Source: Candidatus Glassbacteria bacterium RIFCSPLOWO2_12_FULL_58_11
GTDB taxonomy: Bacteria; Gemmatimonadota; Glassbacteria; GWA2-58-10
Length of the DNA stretch: 34,323 nucleotides
Assembly (NCBI GenBank): GCA_001780825.1
Contig: MFIX01000140.1
Span: 1 to 34,323 of the forward strand
Direction of reading: 5' to 3'
Made by a program: the position numbers and the translations under genes. Shown here piece by piece: positions 1 to 6,871 of this stretch (within the stretch, counting starts at the first letter, position 1; each line of letters starts with the position of its first letter). The notes beneath the pieces were generated by a model. It was not told the origin of the DNA. It ran no database searches and worked only from the letters and a program-made list of their open reading frames with translations.

Positions 1-275
1 AAGCCGACATTTTTCATCTCAAAAATGAAACTCTAAGAGTTTCTTTATCGCTCCCAAGCAAACCCCTTCGGCCTTCTTAAGTTGAGGTGCGGAACTCCCT
101 TTAATTCTTCGGCAGCTTACTATTTGAAAAACATTGTATTGATGATTTACGGGATTCGAGCAGAAGGGAATAGACTCTGAACATTCATTCTTAACCAGAG
201 AACCGCATTATTACCAGTCATTATCGGACGCCTAAGCGACCGTATTTCACCTCGCTTTTGTAGCTTTTCCATTTT
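1..275. other. Intergenic stretch at window edge
   Basis: No coding region is supported here. A short inverted repeat (8 bp arms around one base, 27-43) is visible. The stretch lies downstream of the minus-strand zinc-ribbon gene, but no hairpin followed by a T-run on that strand was found. Nothing else was recognised. Confidence 0.5.
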
Positions 276-491
276 TCACACCAGAACTTTGTCCGCCTTC
301 TTAATCGTCTCGACATCGTAATGCTCGAGGACCTTGTAGAAGTCGAGCAGCTTGCCGCAGTCCGGGCATTTCTGCGGCAGGTAGAAGAACGTCGCTTTCA
401 GTTTCCCATCCACCACCCGCACCGGCTGCTCGACTTTGGAATGGCAGCGGCTGCATTCCCATTTCGGTGAGATAAACTCAACTTTCGGCAA
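276..491 (-). CDS. Small zinc-ribbon protein, function unknown
   Basis: A 71-residue protein with two CxxC knuckles (Cys13/Cys16 and Cys42/Cys45), as expected for a single zinc ribbon. No other domain is seen. The start is TTG at 491. It is chosen because GAGGAG (plus-strand 501-506) lies 9 nt upstream and there is no ATG at this end of the frame. The stop is TGA. The middle holds an aromatic/hydrophobic strand (ATFFYLP) between the knuckles, as in small ribbon proteins that bind nucleic acid or act as assembly factors, but no family is recognised. It is the only protein gene on the minus strand in the window and has no operon partner here. The gene call is fairly secure; the function is unknown. 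Confidence 0.7.
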   Translation of the reverse strand: MPKVEFISPKWECSRCHSKVEQPVRVVDGKLKATFFYLPQKCPDCGKLLDFYKVLEHYDVETIKKADKVLV

Positions 492-500
492 CGTTTTTCG

Positions 501-506
501 CTCCTC
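501..506 (-). promoter_or_regulatory. Ribosome binding site deciding a TTG start
   Basis: GAGGAG on the minus strand, 9 nt before the TTG codon at 491. This spacing supports TTG as the start of the zinc-ribbon gene. Confidence 0.6.
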
Positions 507-636
507 GAATCAGCGGAAACGGCAATTCCGCAGGACTGGCCGGCAAGGCAAAGGCCACATTGACAACGGGACAATATACAAGAGCACTCCCAGGAAAAGC
601 TATCCCATCCTCGATCTACGTCCCTAGCCTTTATCT

Positions 637-666
637 AAAGTAATGCAGATAGTGGAATATTGTCAA
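637..666 (-). promoter_or_regulatory. Possible promoter for the minus-strand zinc-ribbon gene
   Basis: On the minus strand a perfect TTGACA (plus 661-666) is followed after 18 nt by TACTTT (plus 637-642). The -35 is ideal and the -10 is poor (3 of 6). It would give a leader of about 140 nt before the TTG start at 491. Confidence 0.3.
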
Positions 667-1184
667 AAGGTTGAGTTTTGCTCCCTTTTGTGTTAAAAAT
701 GATAAGGCCGTGAAATTTAGCAGGCTGCTCTTAACTTCTCAGGTTAAATAACCGGGCGATGATAGATTTTCAGGCCATACGCTCGCGGCATCTTCTGGTA
801 TTCAGAAGATACGCCGCTTTTCGCGATATGAACCTCGGACCGACCCGCCGTGCCAGTGCGGAGATCGAGGCAATTAAGAATCTGACCCTGATAGTCAAGC
901 GGCAATTAGACAACCGGGCCTCATTTCTTCCGGCGGAATTGATCGGCCGGAATATCGATGTCAGCTTCTGATCCTCGATCCCGAGCCGGATACGGCTCCG
1001 GACCTGTGCGGCGGATGGCCGGGTGCGGGATGAGCTATAACTATTGCTTTTTCCTGTAAAACAGTCAAATTAGTCAGAAGTGATTTGGTTTGTGCGAAGT
1101 TATGCATGCATTGATTGGCAAAGCGCCCTCCGGTATTTCATTCACTGAATGAATGATGAACCGGGGATTCAACCGTCGCAAAGC

Positions 1185-1216
1185 AAAAAAAGGCCCGGGA
1201 ATGTGATTCCCGAGCC
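1185..1216 (-). terminator. Intrinsic terminator, minus strand
   Basis: On the minus strand GGCTCGGGAA (1207-1216), a 5-nt loop and TTCCCGGGCC (1192-1201) form a 10-bp stem with one mismatch. Seven T residues (plus-strand A-run 1185-1191) follow at once. This is a typical rho-independent terminator. Confidence 0.65.
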
Positions 1217-1290
1217 TCGAGCACAAAAAGCGAGAGATCTATTTGGGGTTCCCGGAAGGGGGTAGATTGGTATCGGCTTCTTTGTGCTCC
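1185..1290 (-). ncRNA. Candidate structured small RNA, minus strand
   Basis: Read on the minus strand, a 13-bp stem with one bulged base joins 1276-1289 to 1219-1231 and encloses about 44 nt. Those inner bases contain a short stem (ATCTA/TAGAT) and a C-rich apical part. The long stem is followed directly by an intrinsic terminator (1185-1216). No ORF spans the element, and no minus-strand protein gene upstream of it is convincing, so it looks like the 3' end of an independent RNA of roughly 105-130 nt. No clear promoter was identified. It does not match 6S, SRP, tmRNA or RNase P features that I could recognise. Confidence 0.42.
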
Positions 1291-1508
1291 GTTGTTTCAA
1301 CCTTTGACACTGTTTTTATCGGCAATCTGGAAAGTTTACTTTAGTTTCCGAGCCTTTTCACACAGGGATTAGTGAAGAATATCCGGAGGAAGCCCGAGGA
1401 GTTTCGCTGAATCGAATGCCTGAAATAAGGCGCTATTCATCCTGAACGCCTGTCGCGGTTTTTAAATGATGATTAACGCTGAGCCTTAAACTTACCGGGG
1501 GGTCGGTT

Positions 1509-1919
1509 ATGGATCTCAGCTCTATGTCCAGCACGCGGTACGCCGAGCGTGCTTTTCAGCCGCAGTTTTACCAGCAGCCGCATTATTCTGCGCCCGGAGT
1601 TTCCCCGGGCCAGCCTGGAGCGAGTCCGCTTCCCGGCTCGACCTGGGGCGCCGACAAAACGGTCTGGGTGGCGCAGGACCAGGAGAAAGCCGGCCTGGAG
1701 AAAATCCATGTCAGCGAGGCCGGACAAAGGATGCTCGGCCGGATGGCCGGCCTCTGGGAACTGCAGACCGGAGTGGTCAGAAGGTTCAAGGACGAGCAGA
1801 ACAGCTCCGAGCGGGCGGCTGTCTCCAGCCAGTTTTTGACCCGCAATGCGATCAATGCCCTGGAAGCGGTTAAATCGCGCTTTGCGGTCGCCGGCGCATC
1901 GATCGACATTTATGCTTGA
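1509..1919 (+). CDS. Hypothetical protein with Gln/Pro-rich N-terminus
   Basis: A 136-residue protein of no recognised family. Residues about 15-45 are rich in Pro, Gln, Tyr and Gly (low complexity). Residues about 60-135 look helical, with regular hydrophobic spacing. There is no signal peptide, membrane segment or Cys motif. A G-rich tract (GGGGGG, about 8 nt before the ATG) is the only ribosome-binding candidate. The antisense frame is also open across the region but reads like an antisense shadow (Arg/Gly/His-rich, no pattern). The gene lies about 110 nt upstream of a lipoprotein gene on the same strand and may be co-transcribed with it. Coding status is probable; the function is unknown. 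Confidence 0.5.
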   Translation: MDLSSMSSTRYAERAFQPQFYQQPHYSAPGVSPGQPGASPLPGSTWGADKTVWVAQDQEKAGLEKIHVSEAGQRMLGRMAGLWELQTGVVRRFKDEQNSSERAAVSSQFLTRNAINALEAVKSRFAVAGASIDIYA

Positions 1920-2031
1920 CATATTCGCGGCTGGAAATTATTTATCGGGTTTAATTTATCCGGCGTTATTTTCCCCGTGCCACGGCGTGGTCATCGGCCT
2001 GCGCCGTTCGTTGACTCCAGGAGGACCGATT

Positions 2032-2757
2032 ATGCGCGCTGGGCGTTCAATGTTATTCGTTTTCTCGGCAACTTTGTTTCTGTTGTTGGGATGTTCGAAC
2101 AGGCCCACATATTACTTGAAATTGCAGTTGCAAGGGGCGGATGCTGTTTGCCAGGGAGTGCAGATCGCATTCTCCTCTTATAATTACGTAGAAGTGCTGG
2201 ACAGCTTGACCAAAATGAATAACCCCGGCCCCCGGCCGGATTCGACTGAGTTGATGGCTCTGGTGGCTACCTACCAGACAATTCTGGAAAAAAGCGCCCG
2301 CATGGCGGACGCGGTCGATACCCTCCGGGATGCGCTTGAAAAACTCGACAGCAAAACCGTGGATTACCGGAAAAAATATCCCCTGTTCCAGCGGCTCGAA
2401 AAAGAACTGCAGGAACGAATGGTGGAGCGCCAGCAGATTCACGAGCAGTACCTGGAGGCCAAGGGTTCTTACGATATTAAGTTAAAGGATTGGCAGACCT
2501 CGGCCTACAAGGGTTTCAGCGATTTCAAATCGAGTATTATTCCCGAGTTCCAGACCAAGGTGGAGCTGACGGATCAGGATTGCATGGTTAAGAAACTGGA
2601 CCTGCCTTATACGAGATGGTGGCTGCATTGCGAGACCCGGAAACCGGGCTCGGCCAATGAGAAATTGATCTGGGAAATGGAAATGCCGGTGGGCGCGGAC
2701 TCCCTGATGATAATTCTTGATGAAAGCAATGCCAAGGTATCTAAAGAGATGCTCTGA
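2032..2757 (+). CDS. Lipoprotein with coiled-coil region, function unknown
   Basis: A 241-residue protein with a signal peptide (residues 1-20, hydrophobic core LFVFSATLFLLLG) and a lipobox cysteine at residue 21, so a mature N-acylated lipoprotein is expected. Residues about 70-150 are heptad-like and charged, predicting coiled coil. The C-terminal 80 residues contain a Trp/Cys-containing segment and end in a likely beta-rich part. The frame is open further upstream to 1846, but the ATG at 2032 is chosen because AGGAGG (2019-2024) lies 7 nt before it and the signal peptide begins there. No family is recognised. Membrane anchoring and the start are well supported; the role is unknown. Confidence 0.8.
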   Translation: MRAGRSMLFVFSATLFLLLGCSNRPTYYLKLQLQGADAVCQGVQIAFSSYNYVEVLDSLTKMNNPGPRPDSTELMALVATYQTILEKSARMADAVDTLRDALEKLDSKTVDYRKKYPLFQRLEKELQERMVERQQIHEQYLEAKGSYDIKLKDWQTSAYKGFSDFKSSIIPEFQTKVELTDQDCMVKKLDLPYTRWWLHCETRKPGSANEKLIWEMEMPVGADSLMIILDESNAKVSKEML

Positions 2758-2941
2758 CAAAAAGTTATGGCAAAACTTTACCGGCCAGACACCCGGCAGT
2801 CTTTCCTCGCCAGAATCCGGAAAACTGCCGGTTTGTGTATCCGGCTGAATCAGTAAGCTTAAAGGGAGGGTTGCGGAGCGCCGCATGTCGGGTGATCAGT
2901 CTGTACCTTTCCGGTTAGTTTGCGGGACTTGCTGAAATGGC

Positions 2942-2970
2942 AGCCGGCGCTTCGCCGCCGGCTATTTCTA
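2942..2970 (+). terminator. Terminator-like GC hairpin upstream of ahcY
   Basis: AGCCGGCG (2942-2949) and CGCCGGCT (2956-2963) form a perfect 8-bp stem with a 6-nt loop, followed by ATTTCTA. The T-tract is weak. It could end transcription from the lipoprotein gene or be a leader hairpin of ahcY, whose ATG is 35 nt downstream. Confidence 0.4.
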
Positions 2971-2997
2971 CGGTTGGATAGAATGGACGGAGATTAA

Positions 2998-4257
2998 ATG
3001 AACTATCATATTGCTGATCCATCCCTGGCCAAGGGTGGCAAGAAAAGAATCGATTGGGCCGAGCACGATATGCCGGTGCTGCGCCTCGTGCGCGGGCGGT
3101 TCCAGAAGGAGAAGCCGCTGGAAGGCGTAAAAATGAGCGCCTGTCTGCATGTGACCGCCGAGACTGCGAACCTGTGCCGTACGCTGGCCGCGGGCGGCGC
3201 GGACCTGGTCCTGTGCGCCTCGAACCCGCTCAGCACCCAGGATGATGTCGCCGCCTCGCTGGTAAAAGATGATAAGTTCAAAGTATTCGCAGTCCGCGGT
3301 GAGGACCACGATACCTATTACTCCCATATTCACAGCGCGATCAAGCACAAGCCGACAATCACGATGGACGATGGGGCGGACCTGGTCTCCACGATACATG
3401 CCGAGTATCCCGCCCTGGTGGGCAAGATCATGGGCAGTATGGAAGAGACTACGACCGGGGTGATCCGCCTCAGAGCGATGGCCGTCGATGGGGCGCTGAA
3501 AATCCCGGTGTTCGCGGTCAATGATGCGCAGACCAAGCACCTGTTCGACAACCGCTACGGCACAGGCCAGTCAACTGTGGATGGGATTATCCGGGCGACG
3601 GATATTCTGCTGGCCGGAAAAAATGTGGTCGCCGCCGGATACGGTTTCTGCGGGCGCGGTTTTGCCATGCGCGCCCGCGGCATGGGCGCCAATGTCATTA
3701 TTACCGAGGTTGACCCGATCAAAGCGATCGAGGCGGTGATGGATGGCTACCGGGTGATGACCATGAAAGAAGCCGCGGTTGTCGGCGACCTGTTCTGCAC
3801 CCTGACCGGCGATATCAATGTTGTACGCCCCGAGCATTTCAAGCTGATGAAGGATGGAGCGATTGTCTGCAACAGCGGACATTTCAATGTCGAGCTCGAT
3901 CTGAAGGGCCTGGCCAAGCTGGCGGTCAAGGTCGAAAAGAACGTACGAAAAGAAGTGGATGCTTATTATCTCAAGGATGGCCGGAAAATTTTCGTACTCG
4001 GTGAGGGCCGGCTGATCAACCTGGCCGCTGCCGAGGGCCATCCGGCCTCGGTGATGGATATGAGCTTCGCGGTCCAGGCCCTGACCACCGAGTACGTGGT
4101 CAAAAACCACAAGAAATTCAGCCCCCGGGTGTATGAGGTCCCGGAAGCGATCGATAACTGGGTCGCCGAGCTGAAGCTGAAATCCATGGGCGTCTCGATT
4201 GATAAGCTTACCCCGGAACAGGTAAAATATCTCGCCAGCTGGACCATGGGAACCTGA
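2998..4257 (+). CDS. ahcY: Adenosylhomocysteinase (S-adenosyl-L-homocysteine hydrolase)
   Basis: Cytosolic, NAD-dependent enzyme that splits S-adenosylhomocysteine into adenosine and homocysteine and so relieves product inhibition of methyltransferases. At 419 residues it is the short form without the extra segment and C-terminal tail of the animal/proteobacterial type, like the Thermotoga/archaeal class. Visible residues: His51 in CLHVTAETA, Asp125 in MDDGAD, Glu150, the Lys180/Asp184 pair in [11 protein letters not shown], the NAD-binding loop AGYGFCGRG (213-221) and [13 protein letters not shown] lies about 5 nt before the ATG. It appears monocistronic, with hairpins on both sides. No SAH riboswitch could be matched upstream. 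The assignment is secure. Confidence 0.96.
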   Translation: MNYHIADPSLAKGGKKRIDWAEHDMPVLRLVRGRFQKEKPLEGVKMSACLHVTAETANLCRTLAAGGADLVLCASNPLSTQDDVAASLVKDDKFKVFAVRGEDHDTYYSHIHSAIKHKPTITMDDGADLVSTIHAEYPALVGKIMGSMEETTTGVIRLRAMAVDGALKIPVFAVNDAQTKHLFDNRYGTGQSTVDGIIRATDILLAGKNVVAAGYGFCGRGFAMRARGMGANVIITEVDPIKAIEAVMDGYRVMTMKEAAVVGDLFCTLTGDINVVRPEHFKLMKDGAIVCNSGHFNVELDLKGLAKLAVKVEKNVRKEVDAYYLKDGRKIFVLGEGRLINLAAAEGHPASVMDMSFAVQALTTEYVVKNHKKFSPRVYEVPEAIDNWVAELKLKSMGVSIDKLTPEQVKYLASWTMGT

Positions 4258-4330
4258 GCGCCGGGTTCCGGTATAATTTGTGCAGTCGTTAATTGGGGAT
4301 AAGCGGAAACGACAATTCAACGCTATCGGG

Positions 4331-4374
4331 CGATCCGCGGGGCAGGCAATCTGCCGGGGATCGTTAATCTTTGT
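4331..4374 (+). terminator. Hairpin downstream of ahcY, possible terminator
   Basis: CGATCC (4331-4336) pairs with GGATCG (4358-4363), with an inner stem GGCAG/CTGCC (4341-4345/4351-4355). The tail TTAATCTTTG is only moderately T-rich. It may end ahcY transcription. Confidence 0.35.
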
Positions 4375-4394
4375 AGAGCGGAAGCGAGCGAGCG

Positions 4395-4889
4395 ATGATA
4401 GAACTGACTATTTCCGGCCTCGGGATCGACAGCTCGAATAACTCGCCGGTGGTGCTGCTGAAAGAGAAAAGCGGCGAGAGGGTCCTGCCGATCTGGATCG
4501 GTCCCAGCGAGGCCAGCGCTATCGCCATGGAAATATCCGGCGTCAAATTCAAGCGGCCCCTGACCCACGACCTGTTCAAACAGGTGCTGCTCGACCTCGG
4601 GGTGGTCCTGGAGTCCGTTTTTATCAGCGAGCTCAAGGACAATACGTATTATGCCAGGATTTATCTGAAACACGAGGGAAAGCGTATCGAGCTCGATGCC
4701 CGTCCCAGCGACTCGATTGCCCTGGCCCTGCGGATGAAAGCGCCGATACATACCACCGAGGAGCTCCTGGACAGCGCCAGCAAAATCATGCCCAAAACTG
4801 TCGCCCAGACCGAGGAGTACGACCCGGAGGTCCTGCGCGAAACCCTGCGCAAAATGAACCCGGAAGATTTCGGTAAGTTTTCGCTCTGA
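4395..4889 (+). CDS. Bifunctional nuclease family protein (DUF151/BFN)
   Basis: A 164-residue protein of the DUF151 family. The core spans residues about 1-130, with the hallmarks PIWIGPSEASAIA (about 33-45), RPLTHDLF (about 55-62) and ARPSDSIALALR (about 102-113). Relatives include the Thermotoga crystal-structure protein TM0160 and the plant BFN proteins, for which DNase/RNase activity has been reported. The substrate here cannot be read from the sequence. The C-terminal 30 residues are acidic, helical and less conserved. No strong ribosome binding site is visible. It stands between ahcY and the aromatic attenuator and is probably transcribed alone or from ahcY read-through. The family call is firm; the biological role is open. 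Confidence 0.88.
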   Translation: MIELTISGLGIDSSNNSPVVLLKEKSGERVLPIWIGPSEASAIAMEISGVKFKRPLTHDLFKQVLLDLGVVLESVFISELKDNTYYARIYLKHEGKRIELDARPSDSIALALRMKAPIHTTEELLDSASKIMPKTVAQTEEYDPEVLRETLRKMNPEDFGKFSL

Positions 4890-5034
4890 AAGACATTGAA
4901 TGGATTAGGCTGAAGCTCCTGATCCACGATGTCCATTCCCTGGCGCGATTTCGGCTTCGATTTACGCCGCAAGCGCGGTAGGAAAAACAGAAAAATAAAT
5001 TCGCGCCAAAACTATATATTCTGCTGTAATTTAC

Positions 5035-5063
5035 TTGACTGGTCCGCGGGGTTTGATTAAAAT
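5035..5063 (+). promoter_or_regulatory. Promoter of the aro attenuator/operon
   Basis: TTGACT (5035-5040), a 17-nt spacer and TAAAAT (5058-5063) form a near-consensus sigma-70-type promoter. Transcription would start near 5070 and produce a leader of about 300 nt before aroQ. Confidence 0.65.
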
Positions 5064-5130
5064 AAGATTATTCGGAAGGATACGGGATTCTGGAACAGGC
5101 TTCCCATTTGAATTGATGCTGGAGGTATCC

Positions 5131-5163
5131 GTGTTGTACTTGTACCTTCTTTTTCCAATCTAA
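5131..5163 (+). CDS. Tyr/Phe-rich leader peptide (attenuator)
   Basis: A short ORF reading MLYLYLLFPI then TAA, with GTG (5131) or the next codon TTG (5134) as start. GGAGG at 5121-5125 lies 5 nt before GTG and 8 nt before TTG. Two Tyr codons and one Phe codon fall within ten codons, between a promoter and an intrinsic terminator ahead of chorismate mutase and DAHP synthase. This is the pattern of a transcription-attenuation leader peptide, comparable in principle to the pheA and trp leaders of enterobacteria. Ribosome stalling at the Tyr codons (5137-5145) would be the sensing step. The start codon is uncertain. The assignment rests on position and codon content, not on homology. Confidence 0.72.
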   Translation: MLYLYLLFPI

Positions 5164-5171
5164 TATTTGAT

Positions 5172-5257
5172 TTGATAGTGAGGGAAGGGACTGCCGGAAC
5201 TCGATCAAAAGTGCAATCAAGCGTGACCCGCCACTATCAAGCCGATAGTGGTTTTTT
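5172..5257 (+). promoter_or_regulatory. Transcription attenuator: competing antiterminator and terminator
   Basis: Segment 2, TTGATAGTG (5172-5180), can form 9 bp with segment 3, CACTATCAA (5232-5240). Segment 3 can instead pair with segment 4, GATAGTGG (5244-5251), giving the terminator. Segments 2 and 4 share GATAGTG, so the two structures exclude each other. A possible protector pairing joins the leader-peptide codons 5145-5152 to 5181-5188 (with two G-U pairs). A ribosome stalled on the Tyr codons would cover 5145-5152, leave segment 2 free and allow the antiterminator. Efficient translation to the stop at 5161 would favour the terminator. Confidence 0.72.
5231..5257 (+). terminator. Intrinsic terminator of the aro leader
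   Basis: CCACTATC (5231-5238), loop AAGCC and GATAGTGG (5244-5251) form a perfect 8-bp stem, followed by TTTTTT (5252-5257). It lies 111 nt upstream of the aroQ start, so it is a leader terminator and not the end of a gene. Confidence 0.85.
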
Positions 5258-5368
5258 GTTATTCGGACCCTGTTTGGGGTGGCATTTTCATTAAAGGCTT
5301 TCCGGCCGAAATCGAAGATATTTATATCCTAACTTACTGAATACGCTTAAATTATAAGGTTCGCTCTC

Positions 5369-5665
5369 ATGGAAAACGGATTCGATGGCTGGCGGGATAA
5401 AATCGATGAGATCGACAAAAAACTGATCGAGCTTTTCAACAAGCGCGCGGAATACGCGATTGAAATCGGACGGCTCAAGAGAATCAAAGGCCTGCCGGTT
5501 TACGATCCGGAGCGGGAGAACATGATATACGAACAGTTGAAGCTGCGCAACCAGGGTCCGCTTTCCGATCCGGCCATCCGGCGCTTATTCGAGCGGATTA
5601 TCGACGAAACCCGCCGTCTCGAGCGCGAAATCTGTGAAACAGGGGGAGCGGGCGATGATAATTAG
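5369..5665 (+). CDS. aroQ: Chorismate mutase, AroQ class
   Basis: Converts chorismate to prephenate, the branch point to Phe and Tyr. This 98-residue single-domain AroQ protein keeps the active-site set expected from the E. coli enzyme with a constant offset of two: Arg9, Arg26, Lys37, Asp46, Arg49 and Glu50 correspond to Arg11, Arg28, Lys39, Asp48, Arg51 and Glu52. The stop overlaps the start of the DAHP synthase gene by 11 nt, implying translational coupling. In some bacteria this domain is fused to the N-terminus of DAHP synthase as a regulator. Here the two are separate but adjacent, so a regulatory complex is possible but unproven. Expression is likely under the upstream attenuator. Confidence 0.93.
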   Translation: MENGFDGWRDKIDEIDKKLIELFNKRAEYAIEIGRLKRIKGLPVYDPERENMIYEQLKLRNQGPLSDPAIRRLFERIIDETRRLEREICETGGAGDDN

Positions 5666-6674
5666 CATGCGCCACGATGCCTCCGAGCCGCAGATCCAGG
5701 CGGTGATCGAGAAACTCCAGAGCCTGAAGCTCGATGCGCACCGCTCGACCGGCCTCGACCGGACGATTATCGGCGCTATCGGCGATACCGCCCGGATCGA
5801 CACGCGGGATTTCGAGATTCTCGAGGGTGTCGATGACGTGGTGCGCATCTCCGCGCCCTACAAATTGGCCAGCCGCCAGTTCAAGCCTTCGGACACGGTG
5901 GTAAAAATCCGGGATGTGGCTATCGGGGGAAGGGAAGTGGTGGTCTCCGCCGGCCCCTGCTCGGTGGAAAGCCGCGAGCAGATCGATTTGATCGCCCGCC
6001 TGGTGGCCGCCGCAGGCGCGAAAATCCTGCGCGGTGGGGCTTTCAAGCCCCGCACCTCGCCTTATAGTTTTCAAGGCCTGGGCGAGGAGGGTTTGATAAT
6101 GATGCGCGAGGCCGCGGATAAATACGGCCTGGCTATCGCCAGCGAGGTGATGGACGCGAGCCAGATCGAGATGATGCTCCAGTACGTGGATATCTTTCAG
6201 GTAGGGGCGAGGAACATGCAGAATTTCACCCTCCTGCGCAGCCTGAGCAAGGTCAGCAAACCGGTACTTTTGAAAAGGGGGCTCTCGGCAACCATCGAGG
6301 AGTTACTGATGTCAGCCGAGTACATCCTTTCCGGGGGCAACACCCAGGTGATCCTGTGCGAGCGGGGGATTCGCACTTTCGAAACCTACACCCGCAACAC
6401 CATGGATATCTGCGCCATCCCGGTGGTCCATAAACTCAGCCACCTGCCGATTGTCGCTGACCCGAGCCACGGTACGGGCCTGCGCGACAAGGTGCTGCCG
6501 ATGGCGCGCGCGGCGATTGCCGCGGGGGCGGACGGCCTGCTGATCGAGGTCCATCACGAGCCGGACAAGGCGGTCAGTGACGGGGCCCAGAGCCTTTACC
6601 CCAATCAGTTCGACACACTGATGAAAGAGCTGGAAATAATCGCCCGGGCAATCGGCAGAACGCTCGCGGCCTGA
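5655..6674 (+). CDS. aroF: DAHP synthase, Thermotoga-type with N-terminal regulatory domain (copy 1)
   Basis: Condenses phosphoenolpyruvate and erythrose 4-phosphate, the first step of the shikimate pathway. Of 339 residues, about 1-70 form the ferredoxin-like (ACT-like) regulatory domain that mediates Tyr/Phe feedback in the Thermotoga enzyme, and about 85-335 form the TIM barrel. Metal ligands Cys102 (GPCSVE), His272 (DPSHGTG), Glu298 (IEVH) and Asp309 (SDG) fall at the numbers I recall for T. maritima. [15 protein letters not shown] and GARNMQNF are intact. The ATG at 5655 is preferred over an upstream in-frame ATG at 5634 because GGGGGAG lies 6 nt before it and the domain starts there. 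A second copy (11943-12962) follows the leu genes. Confidence 0.95.
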   Translation: MIISMRHDASEPQIQAVIEKLQSLKLDAHRSTGLDRTIIGAIGDTARIDTRDFEILEGVDDVVRISAPYKLASRQFKPSDTVVKIRDVAIGGREVVVSAGPCSVESREQIDLIARLVAAAGAKILRGGAFKPRTSPYSFQGLGEEGLIMMREAADKYGLAIASEVMDASQIEMMLQYVDIFQVGARNMQNFTLLRSLSKVSKPVLLKRGLSATIEELLMSAEYILSGGNTQVILCERGIRTFETYTRNTMDICAIPVVHKLSHLPIVADPSHGTGLRDKVLPMARAAIAAGADGLLIEVHHEPDKAVSDGAQSLYPNQFDTLMKELEIIARAIGRTLAA

Positions 6675-6717
6675 GATCACAGCCCGACGCTCCCATGAGC
6701 GGGGACAGGTGCTTATT

Positions 6718-6798
6718 ATGTTCGATTTCGCCATAAAAATTCGCTGGTTCTCAACTACCAGCTTGCGACTCCTCCCGCTGGATACGTGCCGCAGCTGA
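6718..6798 (+). CDS. Candidate Leu-rich leader peptide upstream of leuA
   Basis: A 26-codon ORF whose residues 16-21 read LRLLPL (Leu codons TTG, CTC, CTC, CTG) and which ends in TGA 73 nt before the leuA start. AGG at 6707-6709 is a weak ribosome binding site 8 nt before the ATG. A cluster of four Leu codons before the first gene of leucine synthesis suggests an attenuation peptide like those of enterobacterial or actinobacterial leu operons. There is no T-tract terminator between it and leuA, so control would have to act on translation or through rho. The call is speculative; a chance ORF is possible. Confidence 0.35.
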   Translation: MFDFAIKIRWFSTTSLRLLPLDTCRS

Positions 6799-6823
6799 TT
6801 ACTCTCGTGCTTTGGACTTATTC

Positions 6824-6866
6824 CGGAATTATTAACGAACTGAGAGATTCCGATTTCTCAGGGAGG
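6824..6866 (+). promoter_or_regulatory. leuA: Alternative hairpins next to the leuA ribosome binding site
   Basis: A 9-bp hairpin with a 4-nt loop (6840-6848/6853-6861, one G-U pair) ends at the first G of the leuA ribosome binding site GGGAGG (6861-6866). Its apical bases ATTCCG (6847-6852) can pair instead with CGGAAT (6824-6829), which would open the hairpin. The two pairings exclude each other, which fits a leader switch responding to the Leu-rich ORF at 6718-6798. The function is inferred. Confidence 0.35.
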
Positions 6867-6871
6867 ATGAA

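Larger units (their letters stand above)
492..1508. other. Gene-poor stretch
   Basis: About 1 kb with no convincing protein gene. A 70-codon plus-strand ORF at 759-971 has no good ribosome binding site and no recognisable family. The strongest signal is the minus-strand structured element and terminator at 1185-1290, annotated separately. No tRNA or rRNA was recognised. Confidence 0.5.

Noticed and set aside
759-971. 70-codon plus-strand ORF starting MIDFQAIRS
   Set aside because: No good ribosome binding site, no family resemblance, isolated in a gene-poor region. Probably a chance ORF, though a small orphan gene cannot be excluded.
1473-1922. 149-codon minus-strand ORF
   Set aside because: Antisense to the better-supported 1509-1919 gene. 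Composition is Arg/Gly/His-rich, with no structural pattern.
2758-2997. SAH riboswitch upstream of ahcY
   Set aside because: The expected conserved GAGGAGCGCTGC-type core was not found. Only a GC hairpin at 2942-2963 is present.
4272-4277. TATAAT downstream of ahcY as a promoter for the DUF151 gene
   Set aside because: No acceptable -35 element at 16-19 nt upstream and no extended -10.
5035-5257. Possible 6S RNA or other housekeeping RNA
   Set aside because: Promoter-to-terminator length (about 190 nt) fits 6S RNA, but the internal ORF with GGAGG, Tyr/Phe codons and competing stems fits an attenuator better, and no long bulged duplex was found.
5035-5257. T-box leader upstream of aroQ
   Set aside because: No T-box sequence (GGTGGNACCGCG-like) or specifier loop was seen. 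A translated leader peptide explains the region.
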